From contig DKYJ01000047.1 of NCBI GenBank assembly GCA_002493305.1, positions 1 through 13,102 of the forward strand: DNA of 13,102 bases, in the 5' to 3' direction. Under the pieces are notes generated by a model. That model saw nothing but the letters and a program-made list of their open reading frames with translations, was not told where the DNA came from and searched no databases. The DNA comes from Clostridiales bacterium UBA7103 (GTDB taxonomy: Bacteria > Bacillota > Clostridia > Oscillospirales > Oscillospiraceae). The position numbers were made by a program, and so were the translations under genes. Of the stretch, positions 6,614-11,833 are shown one piece after another (within the stretch, counting starts at the first letter, position 1; the number at the start of each line of letters is the position of its first letter).

Positions 6614-6645
6614 CAGAATAGAATGAGAGCGGAGGTGATGCAGGT

Positions 6646-7506
6646 GTGAAATTTGCCGTGATAGGCGGAGACCGGCGCTCGGCGCTGCTGTGCGCTGCGC
6701 TTTTGCGGGACGGACACAAGGTACATAGTTTTGCCCTTGACACGGCGGAGCTGCCGGAGGAGGCGGTGAAGGCGGGCTGCCTTCAGGGCTGCGTATACGG
6801 AGCGGACTGCGTTGTGCTGCCCGTTCCGGCGGAAAAGGGCGGCCTTCTCAACGCCCCCTATGCCGCCGAGCCGCTGCGAATGAAGGAGCTGCTGGGTGCG
6901 CTGTGGAAAGGACAGCTGCTCTGCGGCGGGCGGCTGAGCGACGCCACCTGCCTCGGCGCGATCCGGGGCGGGCTGCGGGTGGAGGATATCATGCGCAGGC
7001 CGGGCTTTGCCGTCGGAAACGCCGCCATAACCGCGGAGGGCGCGGCGCAGATACTCATGGCCGAAAGCCCCCGCACGCTCTGGGGCAGCCGTGTGCTGAT
7101 AACCGGCTTTGGCCGCATAGGAAAGCTGCTGGCGCTGCGGCTGAACGCGCTGGGCGCAAGGGTGACTGTGGCCGCACGGAAGGACGCGGATCGAGCCGAG
7201 GCGAGAGCCGTTGGCGCTGCGGCGCTGGACTATCCGGCGCTGGAGGGGGTCATCGGTGACTTTGACTTCATCGTGAACACCGTGCCCGCGCGCGTCATAA
7301 GCGAGGCGGCGCTCTGCTGTGCCGCGAACGATGTGCTGCTGCTGGAGCTTGCCTCCCCGCCGGGGGGCTTTGACAGGACGCTGGCGGAGAATATCGGGCT
7401 GCATACCGTTGCCGCGCCGGGGCTGCCGGGCCTATACGCCCCGGAAACTGCCGCGCTGCTTATCCGGGACGCGGTGTATGATGTGATAGCGGAACAGGAG
7501 GATTAG
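6646..7506 (+). CDS. dpaA: Dipicolinate synthase subunit A
   Basis: A 286-residue NAD(P)-binding subunit (SpoVFA) of dipicolinate synthase, which oxidises the lysine-pathway intermediate dihydrodipicolinate to dipicolinic acid in the mother cell. Dipicolinate is then loaded into the spore core with calcium. The N-terminal domain begins MKFAVIGGDRR; NAAITAEGA (125-133) is the conserved hinge segment; the Rossmann motif GFGRIG is at 154-159. B. subtilis DpaA is 297 residues. The start is GTG at 6646 with GGAGG 10 bases upstream; the ATG at 6638 is followed after two codons by TGA and cannot be the start. It lies 3 bases from dpaB. A mother-cell sigma factor is expected, but I see no clear sigma-E or sigma-K promoter in the 93-base gap to thyA. 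Confidence 0.95.
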   Translation: MKFAVIGGDRRSALLCAALLRDGHKVHSFALDTAELPEEAVKAGCLQGCVYGADCVVLPVPAEKGGLLNAPYAAEPLRMKELLGALWKGQLLCGGRLSDATCLGAIRGGLRVEDIMRRPGFAVGNAAITAEGAAQILMAESPRTLWGSRVLITGFGRIGKLLALRLNALGARVTVAARKDADRAEARAVGAAALDYPALEGVIGDFDFIVNTVPARVISEAALCCAANDVLLLELASPPGGFDRTLAENIGLHTVAAPGLPGLYAPETAALLIRDAVYDVIAEQED

Positions 7507-7509
7507 ACC

Positions 7510-8088
7510 ATGGAAGAAAAGAAACGCGTCGGGCTCGCGCTCTGCGGCTCGTACTGCACATACGAAAAGCTCTTTGCCGCGGTGGAGCTGCTCAGGCACA
7601 GCTATGAGCTGGTGCCCATCATGAGCGAGACCGCCGCCGAGACGGACAGCCGCTTCGGCACGGCGGCGGAGCATATCCGCCGGCTCATGGACTTGACGGG
7701 GAAGGAGGTCGTCACCACCATCGCCGAGGCGGAGCCGCTGGGCCCGGCTCTGCCGATGCAGGCGCTGCTTATCGCCCCCTGTACGGGCAACACCCTCGCA
7801 AAGCTCGCCCACGGCATAACCGACAGCGCCGTGACCATGGCGGCAAAGGCGCATCTGAGAAACGGCAAGCCTCTTATAATCGCCCTGTCCACGAATGACG
7901 GGCTCTCCGGCTCTGCGGAGAACATCGCGCGGCTTTTAAACCGCAAAAACGTGTACTTTGTACCCTTCCGTCAAGACGATCCCGTGAAGAAGCCAAACTC
8001 TCTTCAGGCGGATTTCTCTCTGCTGGGCGCGGCGGTGGAGGCGGCGCTCAAAGGGCAGCAGCTCCAGCCAGTTTTAAGTAACCACTGA
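7510..8088 (+). CDS. dpaB: Dipicolinate synthase subunit B
   Basis: A 192-residue flavoprotein-fold subunit (SpoVFB), the partner of DpaA in making dipicolinic acid for spores. Motifs: ALCGSYCTY (10-18), the flavin-type phosphate loop region; APCTGNTLAKLAHGITDSAV (about 89-108); LSTNDGLSGSAENI (about 126-139); and the PFRQDDPVKKPNSL segment near the C-terminus typical of the family. B. subtilis DpaB is about 200 residues. Its ribosome-binding site CAGGAGG lies inside the end of dpaA and only 3 bases separate the genes, so they form one operon. The B. subtilis neighbours asd, dapG and dapA are absent here. I see no convincing terminator directly after it on the plus strand. Confidence 0.95.
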   Translation: MEEKKRVGLALCGSYCTYEKLFAAVELLRHSYELVPIMSETAAETDSRFGTAAEHIRRLMDLTGKEVVTTIAEAEPLGPALPMQALLIAPCTGNTLAKLAHGITDSAVTMAAKAHLRNGKPLIIALSTNDGLSGSAENIARLLNRKNVYFVPFRQDDPVKKPNSLQADFSLLGAAVEAALKGQQLQPVLSNH

Positions 8089-8167
8089 ACAAATCGCCTC
8101 GGTTATTTGCGGACAATTTGCGCCCTGGTTTCGTCACTTTTTCTTGAAATACACAAAGTATGTCTGC

Positions 8168-8203
8168 AAAAAAGTGCCATCGTCAGAACACAAATTCTGG
8201 CAC
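8168..8203 (-). terminator. Minus-strand terminator-like hairpin in the dpaB-MocR gap
   Basis: GTGCCA (8174-8179) and TGGCAC (8198-8203) pair across 18 bases, with an inner CAGAA/TTCTG pairing possible. Read on the minus strand the stem is followed by six T (8173-8168), a terminator layout. No minus-strand gene ends here; both neighbours are on the plus strand. It may stop antisense transcription into dpaAB or be fortuitous. Confidence 0.45.
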
Positions 8204-8245
8204 AAATCACTCTCGCCGATTTGTTCATTGGTTACTTCTGAGGAG

Positions 8246-8274
8246 TTGACAAAGCGCCGCATGACGGGTAAAAT
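8246..8274 (+). promoter_or_regulatory. Strong sigma-A promoter of the MocR-aldolase operon
   Basis: A perfect -35 TTGACA (8246-8251), a 17-base spacer and -10 TAAAAT (8269-8274). Transcription should begin near 8281, about 22 bases before the start codon. This is the closest match to consensus in the window. Confidence 0.85.
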
Positions 8275-8287
8275 TTTCTGAGACAAA

Positions 8288-8300
8288 ATACCGGTGGTAT
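8288..8300. promoter_or_regulatory. Inverted repeat ATACC-GGT-GGTAT, candidate MocR operator
   Basis: Perfect five-base arms around a three-base centre lie just after the predicted start of transcription and cover the weak ribosome-binding site GGTGG. The arm matches the ATACC(A) element recalled for MocR regulators such as GabR. Autoregulation by the adjacent regulator is inferred. Confidence 0.45.
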
Positions 8301-8302
8301 AA

Positions 8303-9382
8303 ATGATGAAATACACAGTTGAGAAAAAGTCCGGGAAGCCGGCGTATATGCAGATATATGACCAGCTCCGGCGGGACATCGTGTCCGGGGTGCTGCCCAA
8401 AGGGGCGAAGCTGCCCTCCAAGCGGCTGCTTGCGCAGGAGCTGGGCGTGAGCGTTGTCACGGTGGAACATTCTTACGAGCTGCTGACGGACGGCGGATAT
8501 ATCCGCCCCCGCCAGCGCAGCGGCTACTACGCCGACTACGGCGCTCCGGCGACGTCGGTCCGCCGCGCCGCCCTTGAGGACATGAGCGCGGCGCTCAAAT
8601 CAATGGAGGATTTTCCCTTCTCCGTGCTTGCCCGCACCATGCGCCGCGTGCTCAGCGACATGGACAGGCGCCTGCTCATCAAATCCCCCAACGCCGGCTG
8701 TCCGGAGCTGCGCGAGGCGCTGGCGGACTATCTCTGCCGCAGCCGGGGAATCGTCGCCGCGCCGGAGCAGATCATTGTCGGCGCAGGCGCGGAGTATCTC
8801 TACTCCATGGCGGCACAGCTTCTGGGCCGGGAGCGGCGCTTTGCGCTGGAAAGCCCCTGCTATGAAAAGATCCGCCTTGTGTATGCGGCAAACGGGCTGG
8901 ATTGCTCCGCCCTGCCGCTGGAGGAGGACGGGATAAGCTCCGCCGCGCTGGAGACCTGCGATGCCGAGGTGCTGCACATCACGCCCTTTCACAGCTACCC
9001 CAGCGGAGTCACTGCCTCTGCCGCCAAGCGCCGGGAGTACGTCCGCTGGGCGCAGGAGCGGGGCGCGTATATAATAGAGGACGATTACGATTCGGAGTTT
9101 GCCGCGGCAAACGAGCCGTCCGAGCCGGTGTTCACGCTCGCCCCGGAGCGGGTGATATATATAAGCACCTTTTCAAAGCTCCTCGCCCCCTCGATGCGGA
9201 CAGGCTTCATGGTTCTGCCCGAGGCGCTTTTGGAACGGCAGCGCGAGAAGATCGGCTTCTATTCCTGCACGGTGCCGGTATTTGAGCAGCATGTGCTGGC
9301 GGAGTTTATAAATTCCGGGGATATGGAGCGGTATATAAACCGCAGAAGAAAGGCACTGAACAAGAAGGGAGAAAACAAATGA
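8303..9382 (+). CDS. MocR/GntR-family regulator with truncated aminotransferase domain
   Basis: A 359-residue transcription factor. Residues 12-75 are a GntR winged helix, with PSKRLLAQELGVSVVTVEHSYELL as the DNA-recognition region. From about 120 a fold-type I aminotransferase domain follows: NAGCPELREALADYL, TPFHSYPSG, EDDYDSEF (259-266, whose Asp and Tyr should bind the PLP ring), and STFSKLLAP with the PLP-binding Lys292. Such regulators sense PLP plus an amino acid. Typical members have 450-480 residues. This one stops after YINRRRKALNKKGENK, lacking about 100 residues of the C-terminal small domain, including the region holding GabR's substrate-binding Arg430. Its last four bases overlap the next gene's ATG, so coupling is likely. 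A second ATG at 8306 is an equally plausible start. It may act as a PLP-bound but effector-altered regulator, or be a decayed one. Confidence 0.88.
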   Translation: MMKYTVEKKSGKPAYMQIYDQLRRDIVSGVLPKGAKLPSKRLLAQELGVSVVTVEHSYELLTDGGYIRPRQRSGYYADYGAPATSVRRAALEDMSAALKSMEDFPFSVLARTMRRVLSDMDRRLLIKSPNAGCPELREALADYLCRSRGIVAAPEQIIVGAGAEYLYSMAAQLLGRERRFALESPCYEKIRLVYAANGLDCSALPLEEDGISSAALETCDAEVLHITPFHSYPSGVTASAAKRREYVRWAQERGAYIIEDDYDSEFAAANEPSEPVFTLAPERVIYISTFSKLLAPSMRTGFMVLPEALLERQREKIGFYSCTVPVFEQHVLAEFINSGDMERYINRRRKALNKKGENK

Positions 9383-10401
9383 CGTCATTTTTGTGCGACT
9401 ATACCGACGGGGCGCACCCGGAGGTCTTGAAAAAGCTGCTTGAAACAAACGGCGAAAAGCTCCCCGGCTATGGGGAGGATCGCTTCTGTGCCGAGGCGAA
9501 GACGAAAATAGCCTCCTTTTGCGGGGGCGATGTTCAGGTGCATCTGCTCACCGGCGGCACGCAGACGAACATGGTGGTCATCTCCGCCCTGCTCCAGCGG
9601 CACGAGGCGGTCGTCGCCGCCGAGACCGGGCACATCAGCGTCCATGAGGCCGGGGCAATAGAGTACACCGGGCACAAGGTCATCACCCTGCCCGCCCACG
9701 ACGGGCGCATCGACGCTAAGGAGCTTGAGGCGTATATGGAGCGCTTTTACGCCGACGGCACGCACGAGCATATGTGCTTCCCGGCGCTGGTATACATCTC
9801 CCAGCCTACAGAGCTGGGCACGCTCTATTCCAAGGCGCAGCTTGAGGCCATGTCCGCCGTCTGCCGCCGCTTTGACATGGGGCTGTATATCGACGGGGCT
9901 CGCCTCGGCTATGCTCTTGTGAGCCCGGCAAACGACGCGGGCATCGAGGATATTGTCCGCCTTGCGGATGTGTTTTACATCGGCGGGACGAAGCTGGGCG
10001 CTATCTGCGGCGAGGCGGTGGTGTTCACCAAAAACAACATGCCGCCGCACTTTGCGACCCTCACAAAGCAGCAGGGGGCTATGCTTGCCAAGGGGCGGCT
10101 GCTGGGCGTGCAGTTTTCGGCGTTGTTTACTGACGGGCTGTACCTGCGCATTGCGGAGCACGCCGTGAAGCAGGCCATGAAGCTCAAGGCCGCGTTTTTG
10201 AATAAGGGTTATGAGCTTTTTATCGACTCGCCCACCAACCAGCAGTTCGTGATCTTGACCGCCGAGCAGCTAAAGCGCCTGAGCGGGTCGCTGGCCTTCA
10301 GCGTGTGGGAGCCGCTTCCCAACGGGCTCACCGCCGTCCGCTTTGTCACCAACTGGGCGACAAGCGATGAGGATATAGCACAGCTTGAAGCGCTGATATG
10401 A
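9379..10401 (+). CDS. Threonine aldolase-like PLP enzyme (LtaE/GLY1 family)
   Basis: A 340-residue fold-type I PLP enzyme of the low-specificity threonine aldolase/beta-eliminating lyase family, expected to split threonine or allo-threonine to glycine and acetaldehyde. Normal length. Evidence: LPGYGEDRFCAEA (28-40), LTGGTQTN (57-64) contacting PLP phosphate, His85 in ETGHISVHE stacking on PLP, YIDGARLGYAL (170-180) with Asp172 and Arg175, and the Schiff-base lysine Lys205 in YIGGTKLGA. The ATG overlaps the regulator's stop by 4 bases, with AAGGGAG upstream. The regulator-enzyme pairing is typical of MocR loci and suggests the aldolase or its amino-acid substrate is what is controlled. Exact substrate, and whether it acts on serine or phenylserine analogues, cannot be told. 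Confidence 0.9.
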   Translation: MTSFLCDYTDGAHPEVLKKLLETNGEKLPGYGEDRFCAEAKTKIASFCGGDVQVHLLTGGTQTNMVVISALLQRHEAVVAAETGHISVHEAGAIEYTGHKVITLPAHDGRIDAKELEAYMERFYADGTHEHMCFPALVYISQPTELGTLYSKAQLEAMSAVCRRFDMGLYIDGARLGYALVSPANDAGIEDIVRLADVFYIGGTKLGAICGEAVVFTKNNMPPHFATLTKQQGAMLAKGRLLGVQFSALFTDGLYLRIAEHAVKQAMKLKAAFLNKGYELFIDSPTNQQFVILTAEQLKRLSGSLAFSVWEPLPNGLTAVRFVTNWATSDEDIAQLEALI

Positions 10402-10407
10402 AAGAAG

Positions 10408-10438
10408 CGGCAGGACTCTCGCCTGAGAGCCCTGCCGT
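10408..10438 (+). terminator. Terminator of the MocR-aldolase operon
   Basis: CGGCAGG/CCTGCCG arms with an inner CTCTC/GAGAG pairing, one mismatch and a GCCT loop begin 6 bases after the aldolase stop. The trailing TTCCTTTA is T-rich but not a clean run, so it is a moderate to good terminator. Confidence 0.75.
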
Positions 10439-10444
10439 TCCTTT

Positions 10445-10517
10445 ATATGCAGAGCATATTTCACATTTGCACAGAAAATATTTCATATCGCAGATATTTC
10501 ACTCGTTCCGAAGGAAC
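10445..10517. repeat. Tandem array of four triloop hairpins at a 20-base period
   Basis: Four small palindromes begin at 10445, 10465, 10485 and 10505, exactly 20 bases apart. They are ATATGC-AGA-GCATAT, ATTTGC-ACA-GAAAAT (one mismatch), ATATC-GCA-GATAT and GTTCC-GAA-GGAAC. TTTCA occurs after each. The arms differ while the architecture is kept, so pairing rather than sequence seems conserved. Similar arrays are, from memory, frequent between genes of Oscillospiraceae. There are no CRISPR-type identical repeats. Confidence 0.7.
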
Positions 10518-10528
10518 AAATTTCATTG

Positions 10529-10571
10529 AAAAAGGCATACAGCAAAACGCCGTTTTGCTGTATGCCTTTTT
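10529..10571. terminator. Long perfect terminator hairpin after the nitrilase gene
   Basis: Perfect 21-base arms (10529-10549, 10551-10571) with a single central base; about three bases would stay unpaired in practice. A5 and T5 tails make it work in both directions. It starts one base beyond the nitrilase stop codon on the minus strand and also backs up the aldolase operon terminator from the other side. Confidence 0.92.
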
Positions 10572-10572
10572 C

Positions 10573-11496
10573 CTACCTGTCCTCAAACGACAGCTTCAGC
10601 ACATCGTTTCTGCTATAATGCCCGCAGGCGTCAAACTCCATGCGGCTGGCGGGGACTTTGTCCATGTCGAGTTCGGCATAGATTATGCCCTCCTCGTCCC
10701 AGAGCGGCGGCGTCACATAATGCCCATATGGGTCGATGATACAGCTTCCGCCGCGACAGACCTTTTCTGGCAGCTTTGCGATCTCCTCCTGCGCGTTGAG
10801 CGCGGCGGGGTACATGGCCCGGTCAAACACCATGTCGCAATTTATAAAGTAGCAGTGCCCTTCGATGGCGATATGCTGAATAGTGGCTTGCCATTCGGGG
10901 TTGTCGTTAGTGTTGGGGGAGATATAGATGCTCACGCCCTTTTCATACAGCGCCACGCGCGCAAGGGGCATGTAGCTCTCCCAGCAGATAAGACTGCCCA
11001 TCTGCCCCCACGGGGTATCGACCACGGGGAAAAAGCCCTTATCCGCGTCGCCCCAGACCACCCGCTCAGCGCCGGTGGGCTTGAGCTTGCGGTGGACGGG
11101 GGTCAGATTCCCTTCCGGGGTGAAGATGAGGTTTGAATTATATAGCGTGGCCGTCTCCACGCAGCGCTCGGACACGCCTATGCTCACATAGGCCTCCGCC
11201 TCCTTCGCCGCGGCGGCAAGGATCGCCGTCTCCGGCCCGGGGACGAGCACGGAGTTATCATAGTACAGCTTCCAATCCTCCCGCCCCGGCTCTTTGCGGC
11301 TGCCCACTGTGAAGCCGAAGGTCAGGCCATAGGGGTAGCAGGGAATGAACAGCTCGGGAAAGACGATAAGCTCCGCCCCGTGCGCCCCGGCCTCCTTTAT
11401 AAGCTCAACCGCCTTTTGCACACACGCCGCCTTATCAAACATCACCGGTGCCGCCTGCACCACCGCTACGCGGCAGGTTTTTTTCAGATCCTTCAT
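10573..11496 (-). CDS. Nitrilase (carbon-nitrogen hydrolase superfamily)
   Basis: A 307-residue cytosolic enzyme expected to hydrolyse a nitrile to the carboxylic acid and ammonia. The catalytic triad is Glu48 in VFPELF, Lys137 in HRKLKPT and Cys171 in ICWESY. The RKLKPTGAERVVWGD segment (136-150) and ICWE are typical of true nitrilases (branch 1) rather than amidases, beta-ureidopropionases or NAD synthetase domains. GGSCIIDPYG (about 247-256) is also a family block. Cyanide hydratase or cyanoalanine-type activity cannot be excluded. Length is slightly short for branch 1 (often 310-360), with a reduced C-terminal tail. ATG at 11496 has GGAGG 7 bases upstream, and a sigma-A promoter is about 45 bases away. 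It is divergent from the flavoenzyme gene and shares its regulatory region. Confidence 0.9.
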   Translation of the reverse strand: MKDLKKTCRVAVVQAAPVMFDKAACVQKAVELIKEAGAHGAELIVFPELFIPCYPYGLTFGFTVGSRKEPGREDWKLYYDNSVLVPGPETAILAAAAKEAEAYVSIGVSERCVETATLYNSNLIFTPEGNLTPVHRKLKPTGAERVVWGDADKGFFPVVDTPWGQMGSLICWESYMPLARVALYEKGVSIYISPNTNDNPEWQATIQHIAIEGHCYFINCDMVFDRAMYPAALNAQEEIAKLPEKVCRGGSCIIDPYGHYVTPPLWDEEGIIYAELDMDKVPASRMEFDACGHYSRNDVLKLSFEDR

Positions 11497-11537
11497 ATAT
11501 GAACCTCCGTTTCCGCTGCCGGTTTTTACTACGGCTT

Positions 11538-11566
11538 ATTATAGCTTACATTCCATGCCGCTGTAA
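11538..11566 (-). promoter_or_regulatory. Sigma-A promoter of the nitrilase gene
   Basis: On the minus strand TTACAG (11566-11561), a 17-base spacer and a perfect TATAAT (11543-11538). Transcription should start near 11531, giving a leader of about 35 bases. Confidence 0.8.
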
Positions 11567-11625
11567 ATGGCTGATGTGAATTTCAACTGTCAAATTTCCT
11601 CCGGGGGCTTATTTTGCCGTCGATT

Positions 11626-11651
11626 TTGTACAGAACTAACAAATTGTACAA
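11626..11651. promoter_or_regulatory. Paired TTGTACAR palindromes, candidate operator
   Basis: TTGTACAG (11626-11633) and TTGTACAA (11644-11651) are 18 bases apart start to start, the second a perfect eight-base palindrome. They lie 32 bases upstream of the flavoenzyme -35 and 60 bases upstream of the nitrilase -35, a usual place for an activator or shared regulator. No regulator gene is adjacent within the window. Confidence 0.4.
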
Positions 11652-11682
11652 CAAAAACACCATTTGAATTCTATTTAATTGA

Positions 11683-11711
11683 TTGATTGTTGCCCAAATC
11701 TATGTTATAAT
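11683..11711 (+). promoter_or_regulatory. Sigma-A promoter of the enoate-reductase-like gene
   Basis: TTGATT (11683-11688), a 17-base spacer and a perfect TATAAT (11706-11711). Transcription should start near 11718, leaving a leader of about 115 bases. Confidence 0.85.
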
Positions 11712-11728
11712 CATAACGCGAAGATGTT

Positions 11729-11797
11729 GGCGCGCCTTGTGCGGAGCCTGCCCGGCTGTACCCCAAAGCGGTCGGGCCGCCCGATATGAGCCGCGCC
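11729..11797 (+). promoter_or_regulatory. Candidate structured leader RNA of the flavoenzyme gene
   Basis: By hand the leader folds as a three-way junction. The basal helix pairs 11729-11741 with 11785-11797 (GGCGCG with CGCGCC, one C-C mismatch, then six pairs including G-U). Two arms are AGCC-TGCCC-GGCT (11745-11757) and TCGGG-CCG-CCCGA (11772-11784). An alternative pairing, GCCCG (11750-11754) with CGGGC (11773-11777), would exclude both arms. I recognise no known riboswitch core. High GC makes some pairing expected by chance. Confidence 0.35.
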
Positions 11798-11833
11798 CTA
11801 TCAGTCAACAAGAAATCAGAAAGGAAGTAACAC

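Larger units (their letters stand above)
11497..11833. other. 337-base divergent regulatory region
   Basis: No gene is seen. In order it holds the nitrilase promoter (11538-11566), a neutral stretch, two TTGTACA-type palindromes (11626-11633, 11644-11651), the flavoenzyme promoter (11683-11711), and a GC-rich foldable leader (11729-11797). The region changes abruptly from AT-rich around the promoter to GC-rich in the leader and back to AT-rich at the ribosome-binding site. Confidence 0.75.

Noticed and set aside
6553..6645. Sigma-E or sigma-K promoter for dpaA
   Set aside because: Only partial matches such as AACAC and GAATAGAAT occur, at unsuitable spacing.
6638..6649. Three-codon frame ATG-CAG-GTG-TGA overlapping the dpaA start
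   Set aside because: The spacing from GGAGG to this ATG is only two bases, too short for initiation, so regulation by a mini-frame is not supported.
8840..9300. Regulator read as a plain aminotransferase gene
   Set aside because: The intact GntR winged helix at residues 12-75 and the EDDYDSEF and STFSKLLAP motifs place it in the MocR regulators.
10445..10571. CRISPR array
   Set aside because: The units are short self-complementary hairpins with different arms. There are no identical direct repeats or spacers and no cas genes.
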